DNA of 64,000 bases, taken from assembly GCF_943734655.1 (NCBI RefSeq), contig NC_071353.1, positions 74,175,493-74,239,492 on the forward strand, in the 5' to 3' direction. Under the pieces are notes generated by a model. That model was given only the letters and a program-made list of their open reading frames with translations, had not been told where the DNA came from and made no database searches. Every line of letters starts with the position of its first letter. Within the stretch, counting starts at the first letter, position 1. The translations under genes and the position numbers were made by a program. Shown one piece after another: positions 10,457-22,337 of the stretch. This stretch comes from Sabethes cyaneus (taxonomy: Eukaryota > Arthropoda > Insecta > Diptera > Culicidae).

Positions 10457-11735
10457 TACAGAAGGCGACAACAGCGATAATTAACGAATATGAACTGGAC
10501 AGATTTTTCGTGACGTCACAACGGAGCTACGACCCTCTCTGTGTAAAGCAGAGCGTTGTAACGTCACGAAAAGTAAAGGCTGTTTAAAAATTAACTTCAC
10601 TAATTATCGAAATTCTAAACATGGCAAGCAAGTTGTTCAGTATTCATCTCTTATCAGATCATTGAAGAAAGTATTTGGATAAAATTTGAAAGAGAGCAGA
10701 ATTTTCATGTTTTTACCAGAAGAACCAAAAGACGAATTTCTGACGCGTTGTAACGTCACGCTACATATTTGCATTCCAAAACAATCTAGGGAGAGCAAAT
10801 GCTATTAATTTGTTCACTTTCAATTGGAAATTTTATGCTCTTTCCAAAAACAATATTTGGGGGTTTCTCGACGATTTTCCCAGCTGAAACCCAAATGCTG
10901 TGCAAAGAAGAGTCAACACGCTGTTACGTCACGGCGGAAAGTGTCATAGAGTTTAGCCAATTCTAGACAGAATTAACAAAAGGGCGAAAATCGCAAACGT
11001 AAACAAAACGGGAAAGGACCAGCATTAGAAAATCAGCTCTCCCTCGGTTTGCTCGCGCTTGTGACATTCGCCGTTTTGTTGTTTCTATCTTTAATTCACG
11101 ACTAAGAAGCTCTATCATCCCTTTTGCACTTATGAAATAGACCAAATCATCATGCCGTCGATTGACAGATACTATAGCGCCTTTGTTTATATTTTGGACT
11201 ATTTTCTTTTTCATTTATTTCGAAAGTGGTGTGTGTTTAACGTTTCGCAGGTATAATGCCTATTCTAATTCAGTTTTGCTGCTTTGTAAACAACAAACAT
11301 ATCAACAACAACTGAATCTTTGCTGGATTCTGGTGTTTGATATGTAAACAAGGGAACCAGCATAGTATGGATAGTAACACAATTAAATTTTATATCTAAC
11401 GTTACTGTTGGCGCGAAAATGGGAACTACTACCCTACTCGGCACGAAGGCAAGCAACACGGACGGTGTCTACCAACAAAGGAGTTATCTCGCTTTATAAA
11501 CCTCGCTATAGCTCCTTTGAATATCTTCTGGGTTTCTGTCTATTGTCATGTATTATGCGATCAATTATAAAAGTCAACCCCAGTGAACAAATATATATAG
11601 AAGTTATATTGATTTGATAGAAGCCGCACGTATTTCCTTTATTCGTCCCGCTTACCGTAAGTCATTTCTGACAGTTAGTCCACCTCGGTCAGCGATATTC
11701 CGCGCTCTTTTTTCGGACTTCACGCTACCAGTTAC
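10457..11735. other. Unassigned intergenic or intronic DNA with recurrent CRE-like motif
   Basis: CGTTGTAACGTCACG occurs at 10554-10568 and 10746-10760, with variants at 10509-10523 (minus strand) and 10919-10933. No recognisable coding domain is seen; the small ORFs at 10963-11617 have no motif I know. Confidence 0.4.
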
Positions 11736-12205
11736 CAGAGGTGGGCACCGCTAACCGAAATTTTAGCTTCGCTAACAGCTAATTCGCTAAATCAAAACGT
11801 TAGCTTCGATAACCGCTAACCGCTAAATCAATCAACAATTTAGCGGAAGCTAACGCTAACCGCTAACAGCTAAATTTGTAAGCACTGTAGAATCAACATT
11901 ACTTAAGCGAAAAGCGCTGATTTCGGCAATAAAAGATAATTTTTGTTTCAAAGGTAGTAATAAAATTTCAAGTTTTTAGTAAAAATACATTGAAATCAGA
12001 ATAAAGGGAATTAGCAGAAAATTTGTAAAAAACATATTTTGTTGATAATAATTGTCCTTGGTTGTTGTGAAAACTTCATTGCGTTGATACTTGGCCCAAC
12101 ACTTATGAATTTATTTAACTAGTGATGTTCGAGAAAATTGAAAAATCTCCCTTGATGTTTTCAGTGAATGTAGGAGGCCTCGATTTTTTTTAAATATCGA
12201 TTTAT

Positions 12206-12748
12206 TTGAGCCCGCGTACAAAAGTAGTCCTCTACGGACTTGAGACAGCAACTTTGTTTACGGAAGTGCACTTGCCGTATTTGAACGAAAGGTATTGCGA
12301 ACTATTTTTGGCGGAGTACAAACGGATAGCGGAGAGTGGCATAGGCGTATGCACCATGAGTTGTAGTCACTATTTGGAAAAAGTTGGGAGACTACTGTGG
12401 GCCGGTCACATCGCAAGGATACCGAACGATTGTGCAGTAAAATCTGTTCTCTACAAGAGCCCCACTGGCACCAGGAATAGAGGGGCCAAACGAGTTAGAT
12501 GGCTTGACCAGGTTGAAGCCGACTTGCATGTGCCGAGACGCGTAACGATTTGGAAACGAGTAGCCCAGGACCCAGGGGTGACATTGCGATTCTCGTTTCG
12601 AGTGATTTTGGTTCGTTTCGACCACGTTAAACGAACGGGCGAAACGAACCAAAATCACTCGAAACGAGAATCGCAATGTCACCCCAGAAGTACAATGGAG
12701 AGGAATTCTTGATACGGTAAGAGCCACCCTGGCTCTTGGCTGGTAAAG
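12206..12748 (+). pseudogene. RTE 3' fragment captured inside the hAT-type element
   Basis: The translation carries degenerate RTE C-terminal motifs: SPRTKVVLYGLET, LWAGHIARI, GAKRVRWLDQVEADL, then, after an insertion, a frame reading WRGILDTVRATLALGW. It corresponds to the last 170 or so codons of an RTE-like protein, in the opposite orientation to the element at 5076-8313 and clearly older. The insertion 12576-12684 splits it. Confidence 0.75.
12576..12684. mobile_element. 109-bp perfect hairpin element inside the RTE fragment
   Basis: Arms of at least 45 bp (12576-12620 and 12640-12684), beginning GGGTGACATTGCGATTC, are perfect reverse complements around a 19-nt loop. CAG flanks both sides, compatible with a 3-bp duplication. 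It interrupts the RTE-derived reading frame, so it inserted after the RTE fragment. Arm identity implies youth. Confidence 0.75.
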
Positions 12749-13069
12749 TACGTACAAAAGTTTGGAATTTGGAACCCTTCAACCGAAGCCTGTGTGATAT
12801 TTCTCACAAATTTTCCTTCTGCCAAAAAAAAGTTAGCGGTTTATTTAGCGGTACATAAATTTAGCGGAAGCTAACAAAAACGCTAACGGTTATAAAAATT
12901 AGCGAAAACGCTAACCGCTAACCAAAATGTTAGCTGAGCTAATTAGCTGTTAGCGGATTAGCGGAATTGTGCCCACCTCTGCCAGTTACAATCTAGAAGA
13001 ATGACGTCATACCGTTAGAGATAGCACATTCTATCTACCGCTCCTTTTTCTTATGTCTAGGTTACACCA

Positions 13070-14285
13070 CAGATAACAGACATCCAAGCTAGAACAAAAA
13101 GCTTCGTAAACCGTGTGTAAAATGACTCTAGCGACATCTAACTGCTTATTGCCACTTGCATTCTCTTAAGTGATTGAAGCGCCCGCTTGCGATACCTGCA
13201 GCTGGTGTTGGGCAGAGCTGCCAGATATCCCGCTTTTTTCAGCTTACCACATATTGTACACATATATTATAAATACGGCATGGTTAAAAGATATGTTTAT
13301 ATTAGAAATCAATATAAATCCAAATAGATGAAACAGAATGCACAAAATCATTGTTTCCGTGATTCGGCGTTAAAATTCGATAAAGAATAATTCTTTTAAA
13401 AAATATCTGGCAGCTCTGCAAAGTGTTGCTGATATTTTGAGGTTTGTTCATGACAAAAAAGGAAGGAAATATTTTTTCCTTTTGTTTATCTTCCCGTTTA
13501 AGATTTCGTGCAAGTGCGAGCAGGCTCTTCCGCGAAACTAAAAAAGGATGTTCAATTCTTTTCGCACTCACACGAAATCTCATTGTGGATTGGCAATGCG
13601 TGCGTGATGTCAAAAGTAAAATATTTCCTTCTGTTTTTTTTCTCGCTAATAAGCTAAACATCGATGATTCGCGGTTTTGCTGATATTGTTCAGGCGTGAG
13701 AAAAAAAGAGGGAAGTATATTTTTGATTTTTTCGTTACTCACACGTTGACAGTTCGTTACGAGGTTTCCTGTAAGTGCGAGCAGCCACGAAATCTCTTTT
13801 ACTGCTTTCAACGCGAATTCGTGACTACAAAAGTGAATGAAATTTTCAAGCCTGTTCGCACTTACACGAAAACCCATGCCGAATTGTCAAAACTTGTGGG
13901 AAAACAATAGCAAAAATACTTCCTTCTCTTTTTTTCTTACAAAAACCAAACAAATATCAGCAACTTCGTAGTCTCGAATATGTATACAAGAGATCGTGTA
14001 GGGTGTAGCATCGTAGTCGCAAATGTGTACCTTATGGGGTTTCCTGTATGAGCGAGCGGGTGTCGATTTCTTTTAATATACACTAGGGCCCCCAGCTATA
14101 TAGGATTTTGTGTTAGTGTGAGCAGGCTTCAAATTGCTTTTGCGCTCATGTCTTCGAATGAACATTTTAGGTGATCGCAGTGCCACCATACTGCTTATTG
14201 CCACTTGCGAAAAACCGTTGCAAGTTTTTACACACGGTCCAAGCCTAGCTTGGATGTCTGTTATCTGTGGTTACACGCTTAACAT
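13070..14285. repeat. 1.2-kb foldback element
   Basis: ACCACAGATAACAGACATCC at about 13075 returns inverted at about 14250-14272, along with neighbouring CCGTGTGTAAAA and CTGCTTATTGCCACTTGC blocks. The interior (13380-13970) holds further inverted blocks built on AAGTGCGAGCAG, CGCACTTACACGAAA and GCTGATATT units. Small ORFs here are by-products of the palindromes. Confidence 0.6.
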
Positions 14286-14460
14286 TTTTTATTACAAAAA
14301 GTTTTTAGTCACCTTTTTGTCCGCAAGAGGGTGTTACTTTTGCGTCTCTTCGAATATATATGGGATTTTGCGAAGTGAACTATATTGTTAATATAGATGT
14401 GGTACTGGCTTTTGGTCACGGGTTTCGTGCGAAAATATTTATATTTCGTTTATTGTCGAC

Positions 14461-14488
14461 GTTTCGAAGGGTATCCCTTCATCCTCAG
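14461..14488 (-). ncRNA. Hammerhead-like core motif, locus 1 (hypothetical)
   Basis: Read on the minus strand the segment is CTGAGGA, a 6-bp stem GAAGGG/CCCTTC closed by an ATA loop, then GAAAC. This matches the CUGANGA...GAAA core of hammerhead ribozymes, with one extra U before the stem. Flanking ACGT blocks could pair as stem III. Stem I is not convincing by eye, so activity is doubtful. Confidence 0.35.
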
Positions 14489-14499
14489 GACAGAACGTA

Positions 14500-15890
14500 T
14501 GCAAATATTTTCTTTGTCAAGTAATTTGTGTCATTTGTGTATATAAAGTTGTCGGTTTCTCTACAACAGATTTTACCCGGGCACATCGGACACAGATTGA
14601 AGAATGATATATATTGATATGATAATATATTGTTAATACAATATATTTGCTTCCCCCTAATCCAACATTCACAAACCACGCGATCAATGACATGCACAGA
14701 TTGTAGCCGCTCGGTTGGCCTGACCAATCGGGTTTGTTAACTCGGTGGCTTATGCGCCACTCTCCTGAAAGGGACACACCACCGGTCGTGTCGAGTTGCC
14801 CGGCTATGATTTTCATTCCGACAGTCAGGTAAACATTGAGCCGGCTAGGCAAAGATAACACCGCGACACATCTAAAGCCAACACTTCAATCGTTTCGCCT
14901 TGTACTTGTTCGTGGTTCATTCGGTGCTTAATTTCAATTGTGTATGGCCATATCACAGACACACGTACCTGCGCGCAGGGTTTACCTAGAGGCCGGCAGT
15001 TTATGCTGGGAGCGGTTCCGATGAACTAGCTGGGTGCGATCATGCGATGTTAGTGCCTGCGTTTAGCGAATCACTAGCAGCTTGGGCCGCCCAGGGGTAG
15101 ATCGATGCGAAATACCCAATGCAGTCGAATTCAAATGTCGGTCGATTCTCTGGAAGCGTAGCGTGTGTTGACGGACGCTACGTGGCACTGCGGCTGCGCC
15201 GAATGCCGGTCGGACGTTCGGTTTAACTCCCGTCCGTTTCGTTTATGGTCGCATTCGTGTTCCAAAAAGGACTACAGTCCGGAACCTACCGTCTGCGTTC
15301 AACAGAATTTCTTAATTAATTTATTCGAAAGAATAATGACTAATTGCTACCTTCAATTTTATTTGATTATCACTCGACAGAACTTTGTATCATTATGCTA
15401 TCGAAGCAATTAACTATTAACTTAGGCTGTAAATGAAGAAATATACTATTAGCACTCTTAACAATTTCTAATACCACGTTTCATACTAAAAAAGGGGTTA
15501 TACGAAGACACTACTTCGACGCAGAAGCAGAAGGTTTAAAAGCAATTTTCAGTACAAAATTTTCTTAACTTTCGAATAAAAGTGACCGAATTGAGCTAGG
15601 TAGCATAATTTTTATACTAAAGTTAATTTAAGGCATACAGAATTGAAAACTAAAACTGTTTAATAACTCTGTAACAATTCAGATTTGATCGTATGCGCAG
15701 GATTTTTTTCTTCAAATATGGTCCTCTATTGTCCCCTGAAATATTTGCACCGAGTTAGCTAACTCCCTGTATATATAAGCATCTTATTAAAGTATACAAC
15801 CGATTTAATGTCTAAATGTTCTAATTAAATTAAACTATTTTCCACATGTAGAGGAAAAATTTAAATTGCATAAACTAAAATGTGTACGAG
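14500..15890. other. Unassigned region, no gene recognised
   Basis: A GC-richer patch at 14700-15300 contrasts with its AT-rich surroundings, but none of its frames shows a known domain or a convincing splice-bounded exon. The remainder is AT-rich and without recognised repeats. Confidence 0.4.
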
Positions 15891-15891
15891 A

Positions 15892-16385
15892 TATAGGCCG
15901 TATGATTGAAACCGTTTGCTTTACCCTTCCCGTGAAAATGCGCCAAGCGAGAGAAAAGAAAAAAATCTTCTGGGAGAGTTTGATTAGATCACTTTGGCTC
16001 AATTTTGATTCATTTGACAGTACCGTATCAGCCGAGCCAAATATAACAATGTTATATATGGGACATTTGTAGAACTAGTTCTAATCTACAATTTTTCTGA
16101 ACAAAGTTTTGATCTATCATTTGTAGTTACGGTGCTACAACGCTAGTAACTCATCAGTGACTAAATGAACGTTCTTTTAGTCACTAATAAGATACTAGCA
16201 TTGTAGCACCGTAACTACAAAAGATACAGCAAAGCATTATTCAGTAAAATTATAGATAATAACCTGTTCTTCAAATGTCCCATATCTAACTTTGTCATAT
16301 TTGGCCCCATTAAGACGGTACTGTCAAATGAATCAAAATTGAGTCAAAGTGATCGAACCATCCCTGCATACGGCCTAATAGTTTC
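15892..16385. repeat. 490-bp foldback element
   Basis: TAGGCCGTATG at the left end and CATACGGCCTA at the right end are inverse. Inside, TTTGACAGTACCGT, ATATGGGACATTTG, TTGTAGTTACGGTGCTACAA and TAGTCACT blocks all recur inverted around a centre near 16175. Non-coding; family unknown. Confidence 0.65.
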
Positions 16386-16875
16386 ATTTGAACGAATATC
16401 AAATTATTCTCAGAGTACTGTAGTTTAGTATCGCAATTCAAATTTACTCTCTACTATTAAGGGGATCGATCAGTACCTGAGAGGGAGAAGCCAACTCAGT
16501 GACAGATTGATTGTTTTCGTTTTCTTCTTCTTACATTTGATGCAGAAAATTCAAATAGCAACATTTAAATCAAGTCAGCATGTTTGGGTTTGCGAGGGGT
16601 TAGACATTTCATAGCAAATAAATACTTCCCCTGTTTTATTCAATCAAACTAGGGCAGTTCACAGTTACAGTTCTTACCCGGTTTCACCCGACAGTTCGAT
16701 ACACACAACAAACTCAGCTGGCTCCTCTCTCTTTCAGATCAATACGTACAAAACTTTAGGAAATTAAATTAAAAGCCATTATACCGAATTTGTTTGAAAT
16801 TGTAGATTGTCGATTACAACCTGTGTAATCACTTGAGAAGGAATGACTTATATAACATGATTTTTCCATTTTCAG

Positions 16876-16943
16876 CTGTTTTCCGTCCTGTTTTTCTTTA
16901 TGATGTTTGTGCTAGGTCTTGGCTCAGCCGTCGCATTACAAAG
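16876..16943 (+). CDS. SLC6 transporter exon (membrane-helix segment)
   Basis: This 68-bp exon is bounded by a polypyrimidine tract with TTTTCAG acceptor and an AAG|GTAATT donor. It translates, in the only fully open frame, to VLFFFMMFVLGLGSAVALQ preceded by LFS, the conserved membrane helix of sodium-coupled SLC6 transporters that precedes the serine/threonine-rich gating loop. It ends after two bases of a codon (AG), which the exon at 51516 completes with T to give Ser. The GLGSAVALQS wording is closest to insect nutrient amino acid transporters, which import essential amino acids across the plasma membrane with Na+. The subfamily is an inference from memory; the exon pair as SLC6 is well supported. 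Upstream exons are not visible in this window. Confidence 0.85.
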
Positions 16944-17349
16944 GTAATTATGTATACATATAGACTACATATAAACTGTCTTACTTGACAATTAACCATT
17001 GGCGGAACTAGCTTTCATTTCTAAGGGGCTATTAAAGCTCCCGGCATTTTTTTCGGCCACTATATTTCCTCGGCATATTAAAATTAAATGCAGATTAACC
17101 CTTTGGTGCCCACGGCCGCCTTTTGACGATATACCGCTAGGTATTTAATATATTTCCACGGCAAAACCTCTTTTCCATTGTTTTTCCTAGGACTCGGCAA
17201 CACTTTGACCTGTTCCAGATTTTGATTTCATAATCTTCCGCTGTGCGCGAAAAAAAGTTATAAAACTTTAAACTTGCAAAAACAAGGAAAACAGCAAAAT
17301 TTATTATTTTGTTGACCAAACTCGCTATTTTAGTCATGACCTTGAAATG

Positions 17350-18010
17350 CGGTCAGGCATTTATTAATATTTTTTTTTTTTGAAACGATGATTCTACCAT
17401 TGATGAAGGGACAGTAAGGGAAAGTAATGAAGGATTTTTTGGGAATGGAGGGGAAAGAGTGGAAAGGAAGGTACTGCGTGTGACGTTGTTCGTCCGAAAG
17501 CGTGTTAGTCCGCGTTTCTCAGCGCGGGTCTTCCTAGCTTGCAAGTCGTAAGGGCCTGCATACTGTCGTCGTCCTGAAAGTAAAAACAAGTTAGATTAAA
17601 ACTTCTCGGTCGGCGGTTTCTACAGTAGGTGGAGGAAGAGGCACAATTTGTGTCTAAAAATAGCCCAACCCATGTCGCTACGTTAATAAGGGGGGTTGTG
17701 CAGACTTCTTTTGTCCAGCGCCTCTATGGTTCAAAGGTACACGGATACCAGCGAGCCACACGCCCTGGCAGGTGTTGTGGGTTCAAATCCGGTTATAATT
17801 TCTAATTATAGCTTGGTTCGACCCATGCACCTTCCAGCATTGGACAAAAAATAGGAGTCACAGCGACAACTTGTTAAGCGTAGCTACCTATTACCCCCCC
17901 CCTCCTTTCCACTTTTCCCCTCCATTCCCAAAAAATCCTTCTTCATTACTTTCCCTTACCGTCCCTTCATCAATTGTAGAATCATCGTTTCAAAAAAAAA
18001 TACTAATTAT
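17350..18010. repeat. Foldback element with T-rich ends
   Basis: TTTGAAACGATGATTCTACC at 17378 returns inverted as GTAGAATCATCGTTTC near 17979, and the adjoining blocks (GGGACAGTAAGGGAAAGTAA, GGGAATGGAGGGGAAA) are inverted at 17900-17965. The interior contains the tRNA-like patch at 17712-17795. Confidence 0.65.
17712..17795 (+). other. tRNA-like / Pol III box B patch
   Basis: GGTTCAAATCC matches the Pol III box B consensus. About 50 bp upstream TGGTTCAAAGGTA is a weak box A candidate, and CCAG...CTGG could form an anticodon-type stem. The T-stem is imperfect. It may be the head of a tRNA-derived SINE captured in the foldback; a functional tRNA is unlikely. Confidence 0.35.
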
Positions 18011-19364
18011 TTTGTGTTTCTATTGACGATACAGCTTGTAGCATGGTCATCATTCTGCAATTTTTACGCAGCAAACGCCACTTACGCTCACTGTTCGAAA
18101 CTGCAGAAATAACGTTTTAGTCCGACGCTTGTATTCAAATATCTCTGTTGCGTTCAAAATTCAGCGCTTTTCAAAACTTGTCCACTAGTTCCGTCTCACC
18201 AAAACCGAATCGTGCAAAAGGAGGGAAGCGCGATTGAACCGACATGTGAAAGAACGGGATGATGTCACCAAGCATTTAGAAAGACACGAACGTTGAAGAG
18301 TCGTTCTCAAAAGAAAACGTACTTCCGTGAAAAGAATTCGAATGCCAAATTTCTACTCTTTCATTTCGATCCAGATCGTGGAAGAGACTAGCGGTATTTT
18401 AGTAGTTACGCGTACGTTACTTTGTAAGTTTTATTTAAATGCGAAAAAGCTTAAATGTTGATGGTAACAAAGTTCCTTTTTGTTAATTACGTAGAAGAAT
18501 CAGCTAGTGCGGTCGAAAGCTTGGGCAGTGCGGTCCTTCGTCTACGGACGCTTTTTCGTGTGTTGTATGACAGACAAAAAGGTAAGATTATTTTGAAAAA
18601 GGTGTGTGCTGGCAAAAATACTTAAAGGCGCCGACAGCCGTCGACGGCTTCTTTTGTCAGATTGTTTTTTTGCTGCGACCGTTTTCTGCCAACCCGCTTC
18701 TAGCGACACCTAAGTGGTACCACTTCACAACGCCATCGAAAAGCATCGCCGAATGAACCACGCGCTTCGCTTTATTCTGGAACGCTCAACCCTCGCTAGT
18801 GCAACGGCTCAGCACTGCCGCGTCGCCATCGTAGCACCACATTGCCGAACACGCTGGTCAACGCCATCGCGACGACGCCATCATTGCAACGGTCGACACC
18901 ATTTATTGCAGCTAACTGGCACCTTTATCTCGTTTGCTTTGCGTTGACGAGAGCTAACATCAGGCGGGCTCAGGAGTCGTGGGCCCCACTGACAGCTGAA
19001 GAGCTAACTTGTGTGAAGAGTGGTGAATATATGATTTCTCGTTTACACTAACGCTAACATGTTGGCATCGAAAACATGGCTGCCTGCCAGCTACTTGGTT
19101 TATTGTCAACAGCAGCAGCCAGAAAACAACTGACCTCACTGACTGAGCTGGTTGAACGGTACCGTGAGTAAACGTGAACGTAAATTTAAAGACTCAACCA
19201 CACGCACACCTTCTGAAATCTTGCCGCTCGAAGAACGAGCTCCAAAAGTAAAGGAATAGACCTTTGTGCCGTTCTGCATCTATTTTCAGAACGAGCCGAG
19301 AGAGACCGCACTGTAGGAAAAGGGGGAAAGAGATAACAAGAGTTAGGCCTAACAATAGAATCTG
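18011..19364. other. Unassigned, GC-richer region
   Basis: No recognised gene. A frame at 18714-18947 is open but Arg/His-rich and without a domain. The patch GACAGACAAAAAGGTAAG near 18570 resembles a 5' splice site, so an untranslated exon or retroelement leader cannot be excluded. Confidence 0.35.
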
Positions 19365-20509
19365 TTTCTCGGAGATGGCTGAATCGATTCGTTTGCTATT
19401 ACGCTTATTTAAAAGGTACCTTGTAGATCACTATTGAACTGTTTTGCGGTCCGACGTTTTGTTTAAAAGTTATAAGCAAAAATGTAAACATGATTTTCTC
19501 CGGAACTGTTCAACCGATTTCAACAATTTTAGTATCAAATGCAGGCTCTTGCTACTGCAAATTTTTTGGGAGAGTTTTATTGAAAACAATCGAGCAGTTC
19601 AAAAGTTATGCTTAAAAATGTGCTTTTTCAAGGTGTCAATTAGTCGAACGTTTCTCAGAGATGGCTAAACCGATTTATGCGCTATTAGTCTCATTTGGTA
19701 GGTAATATAGCCTCATAGATCATTATTGATTTGTTTTTTGATTGGATGTTTAATTTGAAAGTTATGAGCAGTCGTGCACAGCATAATAAAATTTACAATT
19801 ATTCATAACGATTTTAACCAGATAATTAATCAGATTTCAATTATCTTAGTATCAAACGGGAGGCCTTAACGCTGTGAACATATCTACTAAATTTTATTAG
19901 AATTGGCCTTAGCAGTCAAAAGTTATTTGAAAAACATTGATGAAATTATTTAAGCAAACTTTACTGATATGAACCAAATAGAAAAAACGCGATCATGTGC
20001 TCTTGCGCAAAAATGCTTAATTTTCCAGGTGGTGTGTCTTTGGAAGAGTTTATTTAAAAAATATGGCGCAACTTTCTACACTATTAGAGTGACCGTAAAT
20101 CTACCTATATTAGGGTGTTACAAATTTTTGTTTTTTTAGATGCGTCCAAAAAAGTACAGTGTCTCTACAAAAGTTGTAGAACACAGTAAAATAAGCAACT
20201 TTGCTATACATAGCAACTATCTACCTCTTACTGGTTGCGAAGTGTAACGATTTTTTTAAAAAATGCAGCGAAAATTGAAAAATTGCGATATCGGAAAGCG
20301 TCACAATTTAGATATTTAGATTTAGATCGGATGTACGGTTCCGAATATATGTCCGGAACAAGTTCCCGAATATATGAAACTTGAACATAGAAGCACCTTG
20401 AATCATAACAATCCCGTCATGCGACACCTCCAAGTACTCGAAATTGCAAAACTAGACCATTGGTAGTCGTATAAAATGTTCAAGTTCGGACACATCTGAA
20501 CACGTTCGG

Positions 20510-20746
20510 GAATCACTAGATACAATCGCGGACAAGACACTTCTAACTCTTTCAAAATGTTAAAATAAAACAAATTACTTTTAACTTACACGTCGACCGG
20601 TTTCAGGCATCATATGCCTATCTTCAGGACGAGAGCCGATGTCCAACTGATCACTGTGTCGTTATTGTATCATCATCGATGCAACGTCGTAGAGAGACAT
20701 TTTGTAGGAGTTAGAAGTGTCTTGTCCGCGATTTTATCTAGTGATT
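20510..20746. repeat. 237-bp foldback containing a hammerhead-like motif
   Basis: ATCACTAGATA...GCGGACAAGACACTTCTAAC at 20512-20550 recurs inverted at 20708-20745. Between the arms lies the CTGAAGA...GAAAC motif. Confidence 0.6.
20602..20629 (-). ncRNA. Hammerhead-like core motif, locus 2 (hypothetical)
   Basis: On the minus strand: CTGAAGA, then T, a perfect 6-bp stem AGGCAT/ATGCCT around ATG, then GAAAC. The arrangement matches loci 14461-14488 and 48918-48954 although the stem sequences differ completely, which argues that structure rather than sequence is kept. An upstream GAC/GTC could be a minimal stem I. Confidence 0.38.
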
Positions 20747-21350
20747 GTGGTGCTCTTACGTTGCACAAAAAATTTATTTGTTAAATTACGTTCGGGAATG
20801 TTCCGGATCGAGGATCAGTTTCTGAATTGAACTAAAATGCAACATGTGACATCTTTGAGAATTCAAAATTGAAAAAGTAGTTCATTTGTCGTCATATAAA
20901 GTATCCAGGATTACATTGGCCACAGCCGGACACGTTCTAGGAATGTTCCGAATACATCCAGGAAAACGGCCAGTTTCTAACTTAAACCAAACCCAGAATG
21001 CGACCCCGCCATTAACTCAAAAGAACACATTACAAATTAAAGGAAGACATTTTTTGATTCCTTTGAAATATACAAATCTATCAGTATATTAAATAGACAT
21101 GTATTGATGATAACTACCATAGTGTTATAAAAGTTGAATAATGTTCCGAAGACGTGTCGAATTCTAACTTAAATGACAAATGAGGTGGTATAACAAAGGT
21201 TCGTTTCACCAATAGGTGGATTAAATCGGGTTTTACCTTTGTTATACTATAACAAAGGTTTAAAAATTGGTCGAAAAACACGAAATTGATCCGAGATCCG
21301 GAGGGCCAAGTCACATATACCAATCGATAGGGTTCGACGATTTGAGCAAA

Positions 21351-21753
<403 letters not shown>

Positions 21754-22337
21754 ATGATTTTTTCTATCGCCTGTTTCTCAGAGATGGCTGAACCGAATGG
21801 TTCGCTATTACTTTTGTTTGAAAGGTATTATTGTCTAGTAGATCACTATTGAGTTGTTTCGTGATACGACGTTTCGTTTAAAAGTTATAAGCAAAAATGT
21901 GAAAAATACGTGACACGGGTTTCTTCGGAACTGCATGACCGATTTCAACGATCTTAGTTTCAAATGAAAGCCCTTATTAAAGCTAAATTGTTCAGGAATT
22001 TTTAATTGAAAACAAACAAGTAGTTTAAAAGTTATGCCTGTTTTGACAAGGTAATAATTATTGCCTGTTTCTTAGAGATGGCCAAACCGATTTATGCGCT
22101 ATTAGTCTGATTTGAAAGATAATATATCCTAATAGATCACTATTGAATGGTTTTTTAATTGGACGTTTAATTTGAAAGTTATGAGCAACCGTATACACCA
22201 CACCAAAATTAACAATAATTTATAATGATTTTAACCAAGAAAATTTACCTAATTTCAATTATTTTAATATCAAACGAGAGGTTTTGACACTACGAATATA
22301 TATGCAAAATTGCATAAAAATTGGTTTCACCGGTTAA

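Larger units (their letters stand above)
11736..12981. mobile_element. hAT-type element with 8-bp duplication CCAGTTAC
   Basis: Terminal inverted repeats CAGAGGTGGGCAC open and close a 1246-bp element, and CCAGTTAC flanks both ends (11728-11735 and 12982-12989). CAG-start ends plus an 8-bp duplication fit hAT. The subterminal 100-150 bp at each side is packed with CTAACCGCTAA/TTAGCGG repeats, a plausible transposase-binding array. Its interior has been filled with a foreign RTE 3' fragment and a smaller hairpin element. No hAT transposase is seen. Confidence 0.85.
19365..21231 (+). repeat. TG-family repeat, copy A (5' truncated)
   Basis: It has the modules of copies B and C: TCTCRGAGATGGCTRAACCGA boxes at about 19372 and 19655, TAGATCACTATTGA, and the terminal GGTGGATTAAATCGGGT at 21214-21231. 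It lacks the start and the (TG)n tract. Copy B begins three T residues further on, so the two sit head to tail. A small foldback (20510-20746) is nested in it. Confidence 0.65.

Noticed and set aside
13302..13910. ORFs of 79-191 codons in both strands
   Set aside because: The region is a palindromic foldback; the frames mirror each other and show no domain.
14700..15300. GC-richer patch considered as an LTR or a 5' exon
   Set aside because: No TG...CA termini, primer-binding site, paired LTR or convincing open frame was found.
17712..17795. Functional tRNA gene
   Set aside because: The T-stem and acceptor stem do not pair properly; only a box B match remains.
18714..19051. Possible exon or gag leader
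   Set aside because: Composition is Arg/His/Thr-rich without a domain, and the only splice-like site is a weak GGTAAG at 18571.
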